From Batkoa obscura (Eukaryota; Entomophthoromycota; Entomophthoromycetes; Entomophthorales; Batkoaceae): DNA of 64,000 nt. The position numbers were made by a program, and so were the translations under genes. The notes under the pieces were generated by a model. It was not told the origin of the DNA and did not search any database. It saw nothing but the letters and a program-made list of their open reading frames with translations. The stretch's first letter is position 1, and each line of letters starts with the position of its first letter. The stretch covers positions 496,001-560,000 of the forward strand of contig JASVEC010000025.1 in NCBI GenBank assembly GCA_030770535.1, written 5' to 3'. Positions 1-10,739 of the stretch are shown piece after piece.

Positions 1-41
1 GCTATATCAATATATTTTAATTGTTTTAGTTTAATTTAAAA

Positions 42-1085
42 ATGTCTTTAACACCAGGCCAAAGTATACAAGTAGTGATAGCGGTGATAGGTTTAATATT
101 AAATTTACTTGTAGGTTGGGTAGTAAGTTATGGCTTAAAATTAAAGAGTACAGATTTAATATTAATATTAATCATTGCTGTTGGTGATAGTTATTATTAC
201 TTACATAATATAATACGAATGACATTAGTAGGTAGTGGTTATTTAATAGTGGATTCTAAAATATTGAACCCCACTCCTTATTGGTGGTGTCACTTCGATG
301 CTACTATTGATATGACTGTCTATTTATTTTGTATTGAATTAGTAGCTATCTTGAGTTTTATGCGTTATTTAAGTATTTGTAAAAAAATGACATATAATCC
401 AAAGTTATGGTATAGTTTAGGTTTATTATCTTTTATCTCTAATCTTGGCTTTTCATTAGCTTATATTATTAATGGAGTTTATAAATGGTCGAATACTGAA
501 CTAGTCTGTGTGCCTGTAAAAAACCCAGAGATTCATAACAATTTATTTGAAACTTATTATTATTTAACATTTGCTACTTATGTTATACGTTCAATTATTT
601 CTTTATTAGTGATTTCATTTTCGTATTTTAATATGACTTCGGTTTACTATCAAGTGATATCCTCCTCTGGTAACATGTTATTGAAAGATGCCAATTCATC
701 TACTCATGTCGAACAGATGAATAATCCAACAATTCAAACGTCACACTATGTTTCTAATAATATTGAACAAGATTATACAAGTCAACAAAAAAGTATACGT
801 AATCAAAAATGGTTAACAGTAATTAAATTAATGGGTGCTGTTTTCGCTTATTCTATCTCTGTGATTCCAGATATGATTTTAAATATACTAATTCTTTTAC
901 CTGATACTTTAATTAATTTGAATATTGGTTATACTATTCCTGTGGTCACTAGTTTATTATTAAGTTGTTATGGTTTGATTAATGCAGTATTTGTGTTGTC
1001 GTCGCATGACCCTTCAAGACGTTATTTGTTATTTAAAATGGAGTGTTTGATCACGGATTTCAAAGTTCTATTGAACTTGGGTTAG
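42..1085 (+). CDS. Rhodopsin-like seven-transmembrane receptor (GPCR family)
   Basis: A single-exon 347-aa protein with about seven hydrophobic helices, so a plasma-membrane receptor is the likely role. The first helix lies at residues 8-32. A Cys sits just before TM3 (WWCHFD) and another in the second extracellular loop (ELVCVPV), matching the usual family A disulfide. TM3 ends in MRYLSIC, a weak version of the DRY motif. The last helix ends in NAVF rather than NPxxY, followed by a basic tail start (DPSRRYLLF). A hydrophilic loop of about 60 residues rich in Ser, Asn and Gln separates TM5 and TM6, as expected for a G-protein contact loop. The ligand cannot be told. A decayed relative lies at about 34.24-34.67 kb. 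The start ATG follows an A-rich leader; sequence upstream of the window could hold a further exon, but none is needed. Confidence 0.8.
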   Translation: MSLTPGQSIQVVIAVIGLILNLLVGWVVSYGLKLKSTDLILILIIAVGDSYYYLHNIIRMTLVGSGYLIVDSKILNPTPYWWCHFDATIDMTVYLFCIELVAILSFMRYLSICKKMTYNPKLWYSLGLLSFISNLGFSLAYIINGVYKWSNTELVCVPVKNPEIHNNLFETYYYLTFATYVIRSIISLLVISFSYFNMTSVYYQVISSSGNMLLKDANSSTHVEQMNNPTIQTSHYVSNNIEQDYTSQQKSIRNQKWLTVIKLMGAVFAYSISVIPDMILNILILLPDTLINLNIGYTIPVVTSLLLSCYGLINAVFVLSSHDPSRRYLLFKMECLITDFKVLLNLG

Positions 1086-1338
1086 TTTTGAGACTTTTTA
1101 TATCTTTTGAAGCTTTAATGGTGTATTTGAATTTGTTTAATATTAAAATAGCAACAGTGCAATTTTTACCCCTTAAAATTTAATATTTAAAAAAATTTAA
1201 AAATTTAAAAAAATGAAAGAATTCTTGATTTATTTTTTATATTTAAAATTCTTTTTATTATATAATAAAAAGTTATTAAATAAGCATCGATATTATTATT
1301 AATTTTTATAATAATCATAATTAAACTAATCTACTTAG

Positions 1339-1444
1339 TATGGGGATATATTTTTATGTTTAAGAATTTCACTAACAATCTTTCCACTCAAATAGCGCTC
1401 AAAAAATGGAAAAAATGATGAAGCCAAAAAAAAACACCCTTATA
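1339..1444 (-). mobile_element. MITE-like 100-bp palindromic element, copy 1
   Basis: Member of a dispersed family. Read in the reference (+) orientation it begins TATGGGGGTGTTTTTTTGG, then TTTCATNACTTTTTCCA, a centre TTTAAGCGCTATTTGAG, TGGAAAGATTGTTAG, TAAAATTCTTAAACA, and ends AAAATACATCCCCATA. The ends are inverted repeats of about 16-20 bp bounded by TA, and an inner TTTCCA...TGGAAA pair flanks the palindrome AGCGCT, so the whole unit can fold into a hairpin. The length is 100-110 bp. The TA boundaries fit a Tc1/mariner-type MITE, but no transposase is present in the window. This copy is inverted relative to the reference. Confidence 0.8.
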
Positions 1445-1572
1445 TGTTTTTTCGTTATTGAACTTTATAAATTATTAGTATAGTTGGCATTAACCTACAA
1501 ATATCTTTATAATATAAGACTTTTCATTTTAGATCTAAAAAACTATTATTCATCAATGTTTTTAAAAAGAAT

Positions 1573-1612
1573 ACTATATTACTATATTACTATATTACTA
1601 TATTACTATATT
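1573..1612. repeat. (ACTATATT)5 microsatellite
   Basis: Five perfect tandem copies of an 8-bp unit, abutting the left end of the transposon copy at 1617. Confidence 0.95.
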
Positions 1613-1616
1613 AGTA

Positions 1617-1718
1617 TATGGGGGTATTTTTTTTGGATTCATTACTTTTTCCATTTTTTAAGCGCTATTTGAGTGGAAAGATTGTTAGTAAAATTAAACA
1701 CAAAAATACATCCCCATA
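1617..1718 (+). mobile_element. MITE-like element, copy 2
   Basis: Reference orientation, with both ends (TATGGGGG... and ...TCCCCATA) intact. It lies 78 bp upstream of tRNA-Asp. The centre reads AAGCGCTATTTGAGTGGAAA. Confidence 0.9.
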
Positions 1719-1796
1719 TCTTAGCTAGTACCTCTCCAATTTATTAAATCCAATAAAGTTAACAAAATAAAGATTTAAATTTGAATAATATTTCAA

Positions 1797-1868
1797 TCTC
1801 GGGTAGTATAGTGGTGAGTATCCCCGCCTGTCACGCGGGAGACCGGGGTTCAATTCCCCGCTCGAGAG
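1797..1868 (+). tRNA. tRNA-Asp(GTC)
   Basis: A 72-nt cloverleaf. The acceptor TCTCGGG pairs with CTCGAGA, with discriminator G. The anticodon stem is CCCGC/GCGGG with loop CTGTCAC, giving anticodon GTC. The T-arm is CCGGGG..CCCCG with GTTCAATT. There is no intron and the CCA is not encoded. Transposon copies flank it on both sides. Confidence 0.97.
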
Positions 1869-3062
1869 TAGATTAATATATATTTTTCACAAAATCGAAT
1901 ACAATGGGACGTTTATTTTAAAATAAGTGATAACATTTAGGGATGTATTTTTGTGTTTAGGAATTTTGCTAATAATTTTTCTACTCAAATAGCGCTTAAA
2001 AGATGGAAAAAGTAATGAAGCCAAAAAAACACCTCCATTTAGTAGTAGTTCTATATGACATATAAAATAATTATTTGACACGTTATTTAAACAATATTTT
2101 AAAAATTCATTGTTTGACTTCAAATATTGATTTAAAATAATGACAACAAACAAATTGTTTTTAAGTTAGTATTTTATTATCATTTAATAAGCAACAAAAT
2201 ATTAGGAAAGTGTCATAGGATAGGGAGAGGATTTTTTAATAAGCAATAATTTATTTAATTTAATTTTATATATTTAATTATATAAAGAGATTTCTATGTA
2301 AACTAGATGTGTCATAGCTTATCTAAATAGTTGACTCTTATACTTTTTTAATTCGATTTTACTGTTTTCTTTATTAATTTTTATCCTCTTTTTTTATTGT
2401 ATTGTATTAACCTTATTGTTATTAAATCTTTAATAAAACAATATTAATAACTTAGGTTGCTTAAATGCAATTTTTAAACAAAATGATAGAAATGCCAATT
2501 AATAAATCAGAGCTTACTAATAGAGTGTGTTATTATTAAAAACAAAGTTAAAACTGTTAAATTTTCACAATATTAAAAATAACTCCATAACTTTTAATTG
2601 TCAAAAGAAAAAATTAATTATGTCCTATTAATCAACTCTATTTTTAAAAGGCTAAAGTCGAGCAATAGTAAATAATAGAGTATTATATTATAAAATAGTG
2701 CTTAAGTAAGCTTTAATTTTACCAATGTTAAAATAAAAATACTTTTCCTTAAAGACTTAAATTAAAAACTTCAGCTAAAAACTAAGAATAGTAATAATAT
2801 AAATTTAAACTATAACCAATCTATTTTTTAATATATTTCATTTATTATTAGCATATAAATATAGATTTTATAAAGAACAGTAATCAATTTCACCCAGTGT
2901 TTTAATAAAATAAGGCCACTGAACTTCCAAATAAAGAAATATCCAATCCAAGGTTAAATTGCAAAAACCCAAGTTCCAACTTTTTAATTTAGTCCCAAGC
3001 ATCTTTTAAACCAAAAGTACGATTTAGTCTAAAGAAAGAGATTCAAGTATCAAGTACTCAGG
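1869..3062. other. Intergenic region upstream of kinase gene 1
   Basis: Contains the third transposon copy (1936-2041). The remaining kilobase is plain AT-rich sequence in which I see no gene. The 88-codon minus-strand frame at 1887-2153 runs through the transposon and is not a gene. Confidence 0.7.
1936..2041 (-). mobile_element. MITE-like element, copy 3
   Basis: Inverted orientation, slightly decayed: the left end reads TTTAGGGATG and the right end CACCTCCATTTA. It lies 67 bp beyond tRNA-Asp, so the tRNA is bracketed by oppositely oriented copies 2 and 3. Confidence 0.85.
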
Positions 3063-6044
3063 ATGGAAGAGTTAGAAAATTATTTTGAAATTGATAAATC
3101 GTTACAATTTGCTGAAGAAAATAGTCAAAATTCGGAAAAATTTCATCAACCTAGTCCAAGGTATAATGAGCACATTGATTATGGAGAAATTGAAAAGATT
3201 AAAGTGGTAGGTCGAGGTGTTTTTGGTAAAGTTTATAGGTGTCGATATCGAGGCCAAATTCATGCTTTAAAAACATTAACCAATTCTTTGATGTTAACTT
3301 CAAAAGAAAAGGAACGTCATGTTCAAAGTTTAAAATTAGAAGCAAGAGCTTTATCACAGATTCGAGTATGTGATTATGTCATTGAATTAGCAGGTACCTG
3401 TTTAGATAAATCAAACCAAATTTGCATCCTTATGGAATATGTACATGGGCCTAATATGCACCAATTTATGGAAAATTTTCACCATCGTTTACCTTGGAAA
3501 AAGAAAGAAGCTTTAGCTTGGGAAATAGCAGCTGGGGTAACTTTTATCCATGATAGAAACATTTTACATCGAGATTTAAAATCAGATAATATCCTTATAT
3601 CCTTATCTCCTTTATCTGATACTGAAAAATTAGAGGTGGATATCTCTGATTTAATTAAGTGTGAGCCAAACTTACAACATATCCATGCCAAAATCGCTGA
3701 TTTTGGTATTTGTAAAATTACCAATGAAACTTATTCAACCAAAGAATCCTTCCGTGGGGCTGGTTCTCCACCTTGGATGGCACCGGAATTATGTATGGAT
3801 GAAACTTTAGTACCAACAAAACAGAGTGATGTTTATAGTTTAGGTTGGATCCTTTGGGAACTAGCTGTTTCAGATGGTCGTCGACCTTATGAAGGACATA
3901 CTATGAATCAAATCTTTCAATTTAAAGTTTCTGGTTATGTGGAGCCTTTACCAAATGAAATTCCAGAATATTATAGAGAATTGGTGATTGCTTGTACTTC
4001 TTATGAACCTTTGGATCGTCCCTTTGCTGGACAAGTAATGGAAACAATTCGAGATGAACAGGAAACGGATAATGGGGAAGATGAATTGATTGGTTATTAT
4101 GAAACATTCGGACAATTGCATGGTACTCATAACTTTCATCCTACTCGATTATCCAATGTCAATGATGTTGGTATGCCAAAAGATAGAGCATTTGGTGGAG
4201 AATCAAAGGGGATCAATTTAGCTTCTGAGGCTTCTTTAAAAGAGTTTACAACTCCAGAAAAAAAAGAAGCACTCTTAGAAAGTTTAGCTAAAAAATGCGT
4301 TGAAAATGATTTTACAGCTCGTACGGATATGCTAATACTCTTTGGTATAAGAGCAGATACCGAAGCTATCTTATTATGTGGTATGGGAGATTGTTATAGC
4401 TCTGGATCCCATGGATTTACTAATATTGTTCGAGCAATTATATGCTATGAAAATTCAGCAAGTTTAAATTATTCCCCAGCTATTTGTAAGTTAGGTTTAT
4501 GTTATCGAGATGGTATAGGAAAACAACAATCTATTACCAAAGCTATTCAATGTTTTGAAATGGCAGCTGAATTGGATGATCCTATTGCTCAATGCTGCCT
4601 TGGTGAATGCTATACCTTAGGGATTGGGGTTGACCAAGACTTCCAAATGGCTTTACAATTTTTTGAACTTTCGGCAGGTAAAGATAACTCAGATGCTCAA
4701 ATGCAATTAGGTAAATGTTATTATAATGGACTTGGAGTCAAAGTAGATACTAGCAAAGCACATAATTATTTTATGCTTGCTGCTTCACAAGATCATCCAG
4801 AAGCACAATATATCCTTGGTGTAATGTATGCCCAAGGAATTTCTAAGCCACCTAATAAGGTTGAATCTTTTAACTTTTTCCTTAAGGCTGCCTTGCTAGA
4901 TCATCCAGAAGCACAAAATAATGTTGGTAGCTGTTATTATTTTGGAAGAGGGGCGGAAAAAGATTATGTTAAAGCAACAGAGTGGTTTTTTAAAGCTGCA
5001 TCCCAAGACTCAGCTTCAGCACAAAACAACCTAGGTCATTGCTATGAGATGGGCCATGGGGTAGAAATGAATACTTCAGAAGCGTTTAATTGGTTTCAAA
5101 AAGCAGCAAACAACCATCATCCAGGGGCACAAAACTCATTAGCTAATTTTTATATGGCAGGACGAGCAGCACCTAAATCACCTTTTTTAGCATTTGAATG
5201 GTATAGCAAATCAGCGGAAAAAAACCATCCAAGAGGCCAAAAGAATCTTGCACTTTGTTATTATGAAGGGGTGGGCACAACAAAAGATTATAAAGAAGCG
5301 TATTATTGGTATACAAAGGCAGCTGAACAGGGTAATGTTGATGCTATGATGAAATTAGGCAAATTGGCTAGCAATGGAGAAGGGGTAACTGCCGATTATT
5401 CGCTTGCTTTTTATTGGTATAACAGAGCAGCTGAGACGAGTGATCCAAATGCACAAATTGCAGTAGGTAAATGTTATTTAAGGGGAAAGGGGGTGCCTAA
5501 AAACCTCGATGATGGGTTTTTATGGATCTCTAAAGCAGCTTCACAAGATAATATGACAGCTATCACTTACCTTGGTATTTGCTTTTTGAATGGTCATGGA
5601 TGTACTAAAAACCCTACCAAAGCTTATCAATGCTTCTTAAAGGCATCTACTATGGGATCGGCCCAAGCTAGTTTTAATCTCGGTGATTTATATCGCAAGG
5701 GAGTTGGTACACCAAATGGTTCTGATTTATTAAAAGCAGTCGAATATTATGAAAGAGCAGCAAGTAAACGCCATGCTATGGCCTTGTTTTATCTTGGAGT
5801 ATGTTATCATCGTGGGTTAGGGGCAGGTACGGATTTAAGTAAAGCTATCAATTATCTTAAAGAATCGATATCGTTGGGATGTAAGGAAGCAGAATATTAT
5901 TTGGAAAAAGTCAAGGCATTGAACAGTAGTCCAAATGTTAAAAACAGCGTAGAAAATAAAAGACAACTTCATCCAGGTCGACCACCATCACCAACAGGTA
6001 ACAATGTAGAAAATCATAAAGACAAAGACTGCCTTATTTTATAG
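3063..6044 (+). CDS. Protein kinase with 14 Sel1 repeats and C-terminal CaaX box (paralog 1)
   Basis: A single-exon 993-aa protein. The N-terminal kinase domain (about 44-330) is of the TKL kind and looks active: glycine loop GRGVFGKV at 50-57, Lys70, Glu93, HRD Asp171 with Asn176, DFG Asp213, and the activation end GAGSPPWMAPE. About 28 extra residues sit between the catalytic loop and DFG, an insert absent from the other two paralogs. From about 425 to 925 there are 14 Sel1-like repeats of about 36 residues, which form a superhelical docking surface. The C-terminus CLIL is a CaaX box with terminal Leu, predicting geranylgeranylation and membrane attachment. I infer a membrane-anchored signalling scaffold kinase; the substrate is unknown. 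Paralogs lie at 10740 (+) and 29528 (-). Confidence 0.95.
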   Translation: MEELENYFEIDKSLQFAEENSQNSEKFHQPSPRYNEHIDYGEIEKIKVVGRGVFGKVYRCRYRGQIHALKTLTNSLMLTSKEKERHVQSLKLEARALSQIRVCDYVIELAGTCLDKSNQICILMEYVHGPNMHQFMENFHHRLPWKKKEALAWEIAAGVTFIHDRNILHRDLKSDNILISLSPLSDTEKLEVDISDLIKCEPNLQHIHAKIADFGICKITNETYSTKESFRGAGSPPWMAPELCMDETLVPTKQSDVYSLGWILWELAVSDGRRPYEGHTMNQIFQFKVSGYVEPLPNEIPEYYRELVIACTSYEPLDRPFAGQVMETIRDEQETDNGEDELIGYYETFGQLHGTHNFHPTRLSNVNDVGMPKDRAFGGESKGINLASEASLKEFTTPEKKEALLESLAKKCVENDFTARTDMLILFGIRADTEAILLCGMGDCYSSGSHGFTNIVRAIICYENSASLNYSPAICKLGLCYRDGIGKQQSITKAIQCFEMAAELDDPIAQCCLGECYTLGIGVDQDFQMALQFFELSAGKDNSDAQMQLGKCYYNGLGVKVDTSKAHNYFMLAASQDHPEAQYILGVMYAQGISKPPNKVESFNFFLKAALLDHPEAQNNVGSCYYFGRGAEKDYVKATEWFFKAASQDSASAQNNLGHCYEMGHGVEMNTSEAFNWFQKAANNHHPGAQNSLANFYMAGRAAPKSPFLAFEWYSKSAEKNHPRGQKNLALCYYEGVGTTKDYKEAYYWYTKAAEQGNVDAMMKLGKLASNGEGVTADYSLAFYWYNRAAETSDPNAQIAVGKCYLRGKGVPKNLDDGFLWISKAASQDNMTAITYLGICFLNGHGCTKNPTKAYQCFLKASTMGSAQASFNLGDLYRKGVGTPNGSDLLKAVEYYERAASKRHAMALFYLGVCYHRGLGAGTDLSKAINYLKESISLGCKEAEYYLEKVKALNSSPNVKNSVENKRQLHPGRPPSPTGNNVENHKDKDCLIL

Positions 6045-6278
6045 TCTAATGAGGATCTATTTTGCTATTACTAACCTTTTTAAATATCCTTGCTGTTGAG
6101 TATGAGAACTTTTGATTTAGTATTATTTTTAATATAAATTAATTAACTATTTTATTTTAATATTTATTTTATTTTATTTTATTTTAGTTGGCTATTAATT
6201 AAGTCACGTTTTTCAGTTCATATAAATAAAATGAAATTGACTACATAGTTCTTTTAAATAACTTAATTACAGTAAAAG

Positions 6279-6901
6279 ATGGAATCAGCTAGTAGCTTAC
6301 AAGCAGAAGAAAAAGAAAATAAATTTTGCGTAATAACTCAAGTAATAAAGGATAGCTATAGCCAAGCAGACCTTTCAACTTATTTCAATCTAGAAATAAC
6401 ACAAACAGATCATAATTTTAAAATGGAGCTAATACTAAAAGAAGAACTTCTTATTGATGGAGGTAGTTTAGTACATATTTCATGCTAATCCTTTAGTCTT
6501 AACAAAAACATTCAACTATTTGATATGGAATTTAACAATTATCTACAGTCTGATAACCCTAGAAAGTTTACTTTTGATTTACATGAGGTCAGTGAAAATT
6601 TAGGCCTTAATAAAGACTATACATCTATCACAAGTGGAGCTCATTATGGACAAAAATATGGTTTTACATTGGATGAATATTCGGAAGAAGACGAAGCAAG
6701 ATTTAAAAGCTATAGTAAAATTTAATTTTACTTTGGTGATTTTTTTAATTACTGCTAGATTATCGATACCGAAAGCCATTTAATTATGGTGCTTTAAATA
6801 CTTGGGGATCTAACTCTTTGAGTACTGTAAATGGGTCATCGGGATCCACTTGGTTGGGTTCTAAATTTAAAATTTTCTTTAGTTGCTTTGGCCGTTGTTA
6901 G
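6279..6901 (+). CDS. Novel small protein, three-exon model (166 aa)
   Basis: Proposed exons are 6279-6470, 6549-6714 and 6759-6901. The first two blocks are open in the same frame but separated by a TAA at 6486. A GTACAT...CTACAG intron of 78 nt (6471-6548) removes that stop and keeps the frame. A GTAAAA...TGCTAG intron of 44 nt then joins an exon with clear coding character, containing ALNTWGSNSLSTV and ending SCFGRC. The product is soluble and acidic in the middle (EYSEEDEARF), Gly/Ser/Asn-rich near the end, with a Cys pair close to the C-terminus. I do not recognise the family. A decayed gene with one stop is the alternative reading. Transcript reads would settle the introns. Confidence 0.45.
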
Positions 6902-7326
6902 CCATTGTTATAAATAAAGAATGACTATTTATTTGTTATTCTATTTTATTTACGATAATAATACCTTTTGTTCAACTTTTTTATTGTTATTAATAATAAA
7001 AATGAGAATGTTGCTCACTAAAGCTAGCCATATTTTAACAATAGTGTTGAACGTTAATAATAAAGGAAAGTCAAAATAATATCTATAGCACTAAACTCTT
7101 TTAGAAAAAATAAAGCTTACCATCATATTATAATCTATTAACTATTGAAGTCAATATAAGCTTAAAGTGTATGAACCTTCTTAAAAGTTGAAGCCTAAAT
7201 TTTACTTATTTATTTTTATAATCCCTGGTACCATAAATGAATTAGTAATAAAAATATAAAAGACCACTACTACACTCTAACTTAAATAAATCGTTTTGAT
7301 AAATTAGAACTGTCCTCTATCGCACC
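6902..7326. other. Intergenic, convergent 3' ends
   Basis: A 425-bp AT-rich gap between the ends of two convergent genes. I see nothing in it beyond possible poly(A) signals. Confidence 0.6.
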
Positions 7327-8405
7327 TTAAAGGTTAGCTGGGTTCTTTTCTCTCATAGCCCATTTAAAATACTCATAAGCTGACCAACATAAAGCTGTGG
7401 ATGGAGTATGGGACAACATCCTAGGTGCTAATCCTCTAAAGAATCCTTTAACTCCTTCTCTAACATATATTAATTTTGCTCCTTGGAAAAGCCCATTTAC
7501 GTTTTTGATCTCTAAGTCGTTCGATGTACCTCTAGTTTGTAATAAAGTTTTAACCACATCTAAAGGAGTGGTAGCACCAGCTGCTACTGCACCTGCAATA
7601 CCACCAGAAACAACATGAGACAAAATAGAGTATTCTTTTTTGGGGTTCATAAAATCACTCATAGCTTCATAAGTGGTGAACTGAATAGCTTGAAATGGTA
7701 CAGTCATTGTAAGAGTGGTTGGATAAGATATATAAAAAGCTCTAAATCCTTCTTTCTTTAACATATCTCTGGAGCACGCTATAATACTTTTATAGCTTGA
7801 ACCATGAACTTGCATACGTTGTTTGATTACTAGATTGATTTTCAGACAAAATTAATTTAAAATAATAGTCAAGTTTACCATCAAATGGGTTCATAAAAGC
7901 GTCTGAAATAATGGTAGCACAAGCGCCAGAAGCAGCTAATAACCTTTACTTAATAATCATTTAACATATATATAAATCAACTTACCAATCCCTAAATGAC
8001 TTTGTCCGTTTTGATTGAAATATAATTTAGCTTGCTCATAGGTACCAAAATATAAAGCATGTGCTGGGCCTGCTCCTATTACTACTGAACTAACACCACG
8101 CCATAAAGTTAATGCTCCTTCAGTTGAAGTAATCTTGGTAAACGCTTGGGCAACACCATTATATATAGCTTGTGGATTGGGATTTAAAACTTGCATACGA
8201 GTCTAATGTAATTAAAGTTTAGATTTGAATTGTTCATTGGTTTATCATTGTTTCTAAATAGCTTCTTTTAAAAATAAATAATTACCTTGATTGAGTCAAA
8301 TGGATGCATAACTACATGCTCAGTTATACCTGCTAAAGCACCAGCTAATAATTGAGTTCCAAAGGTGGCGTTCTCTGGTAAACTTTCATAATCTACTTCA
8401 GCCAT
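7327..8405 (-). CDS. MRS4: Mitoferrin-type mitochondrial iron carrier (Mrs3/Mrs4 family)
   Basis: A four-exon gene on the minus strand: 8405-8286, 8202-7986, 7935-7879, 7829-7327. It codes for 298 aa, the normal length for a mitochondrial carrier. The three carrier signatures are visible: HPFDSIKTRMQ, with the phase-0 intron exactly after the Lys; NPFDVIKQRMQ, split by an intron; and [11 protein letters not shown]. The stretch [15 protein letters not shown] and the second-repeat motif MNPFDVIKQRM are typical of mitoferrins, which carry ferrous iron across the inner membrane for haem and Fe-S synthesis. Introns are 83, 50 and 49 nt. For exon 3 I chose the acceptor ATTAG, because an earlier AG would bring in a stop. 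Assignment to MRS3 versus MRS4 cannot be made, as zygomycetes usually have one. Confidence 0.93.
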
Positions 8406-10739
8406 TTAATTTAATTTTTCTATTTAATTTTTGTAAAAAGTATAATCTCAAACTAATTGTAACTTTTACAATTTTTATATTATCAGATTGATTAATAATT
8501 TAATTTGGTGTGAAAATTAACTTTTTAATCTGGGGTAGGTTGGGTTTAATTTTAAGCTTAACTTTAATTAGTTGTCTTTTCAGAATATCTAACATTGTTG
8601 AATTATCATCATATTTGGCTTCCAAATTGCTGCAATCTGATTGGTAACCTCGGATCGTTTTTCCAGCTTTATGGATAATTTCGAATTTCCATATGCTTTC
8701 TGTGCCAATTTGAGTCAGCTTTTATCTGATGCTTTAACTTAAGCTGGTTTGTTATCTGCTGACTGCTTCATCTAAAAACGCTCATATGATAGATAAATGG
8801 ATAGTATATATTATTATTATTATACCATAAGATAAACAGTAAGTTTTATTAATGAAGATATAATAAATTTCACTATTAGCAAAGTATGTATGAAATCTGA
8901 TTAATCAATATTTTTTTCAAGAATAGAATTTAATAGATAACATAAATTTATTATATACTATATTATATAAAATGATAGCTAATATTTATTATATCATGTT
9001 ATAAAAAATCTGTTAATACAATAAATAGCTCAAAAATGCAATTTCAAATGCTAAATACGACTAAAATATTGTAATAAACTTTTTCATACATAATTCATTT
9101 TTAAGTTTTAAAGAAAAGTATTTAATAAACTTAATATGGCAAAATAATTTAAAATCTAGTTAATAAAAGAACTAATATATATATGAATGTCTCTCTTTAG
9201 AATTTTTAATATATAGTAAATAATAAATAGTTTAATGGCGAATGTAACCTGTAAAATATTTTTTATTTTCACTAAAACGATTATATTTCTGTCCTAAAGG
9301 ATTCCAATTGAATTTAATTTGATTGTTTTTTTCAAAATTTAATTCGCTTCTCAAAATCAAATTGAAACATTTCAAGGATATTTTTTAAACAAAGAGGAAT
9401 TTCTTTATAAAAATATTTATTAGATTCAAAAAATACATTTACCCAATAAGAATAGCAATGAAAGTCTACTGATATAAATGGGAATGCCAACTTTCTTTAA
9501 TCATCTTGTTTATTTTATATACAGTTTGAAAATCGAAAAAACTGTAAAAACTTTTAAACGAAAATATGACTGTTTTATTTGTTTTTTATGACATATTTTA
9601 ATAAAACAAATTATAATATTAACTTTTTTGACAAACAATATATTGCTATTCAGAATAAGCACATAGTCGTACCATCATTTCTGTCTTTCTACTTTGATAG
9701 TTGTTTTAAATAGGTAAATAGCTATAGAGTATACAGTTATTTTTTTCATTTTGATTTAGCGTGGATTATTTTTTATGCAAATTATTGTATTGAAATTTTT
9801 GAGCTCAATTACCTAATTAAGGTTAAAATAAAGCGATACTTGAACCTTAAAAAGCGGAAAGCTTAAAGTAACCATTTAAACTACTATTAAAGCAATTAAA
9901 GTAAACAGGGAAGTGGGTTGATTACAGTGGCTTCAATTAAAACGCTAACTTCCGTTTGTATTTTATATAGATAATATTATCTTGATAGCAAAAGAAGGCT
10001 AAGTTTACTTATACAGGTTCAATTTATACAATAGATTGCAAAAAAATGTAAAAGAGCCATTTATTTAAATTGGATTTTTAAATATATTGATAGTTACTAT
10101 ACGTAATGGAAGTTAAGAATTTACCCTTAATTTGGAAAGAACAGTCCACTTAATGAATTGTTGCCTTTAAATATAGAAGGTCACAAAACGGGCAAAAATG
10201 AATCGCTCTTTAAATTAAAAATCAACGCATAAATTTGTTTAGTTTTACTAAAAAAATTAAAAGTTTTAAAACAAGAATTAATTTAATAGCTTTATTGGGG
10301 ATAGAAAATAAAACAATGAATTATACTCAATTTAGGCTTCCTCAATTATTAGTAGCAAAAGTTACTGGAGATTGATTGGCTACCATTAAAGTTTTCGGAA
10401 CATCCAAGTTCTATAACTTTTGTTATTTCATGTATTTAATTATGAACTAAGGTTGATAATTAATAATTCCTTTCAGTCATTTTTCTTTTATTTTATTTTC
10501 AAATTTAAGTACAATTATACCATTTGGTTTTAATTTTATTTGGTTTTTTTACTACCTTTAATTAATATTTAACTTTTGTAATTTAATAAATAATATCAAA
10601 ACTCCTTGAATTTGAAACTATATCAACTATGTAAGTTCAACTTTAGTTTGAGGTTCATTTCTTTGATACTCCGTACTCACTTTTGAAATATTTATTAACT
10701 TATTTATTATAGATAAATCCAGTATCTTTTGAAAGTAAA
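8406..10739. other. Large intergenic region (2.3 kb)
   Basis: Mostly AT-rich with no gene I can support. A less AT-rich patch at about 8500-8720 has a 73-codon minus-strand open frame with no ATG at its start. It may be a gene relic or part of the mitoferrin promoter. Nothing else stands out. Confidence 0.55.

Larger units (their letters stand above)
1086..1796. other. Intergenic stretch with two miniature transposons and a microsatellite
   Basis: AT-rich and without a credible gene. It contains element copies at 1339-1444 and 1617-1718, and five units of an 8-bp repeat. A 62-codon open frame here is only the transposon read through. Confidence 0.8.

Noticed and set aside
1484-1672. Open frames at 1484-1672, 1887-2153, 45080-45313 and 57929-58183 whose translations share a GGVFF...KRYLSGK stretch
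   Set aside because: The shared peptide is the 100-bp transposon read in one frame; copies shift frame and orientation freely, so it is not a conserved protein.
6463-6496. 34-nt GTAGTT...TTTAG intron in the small novel gene
   Set aside because: It shifts into a frame that closes soon after, while the 78-nt alternative keeps the downstream coding frame.
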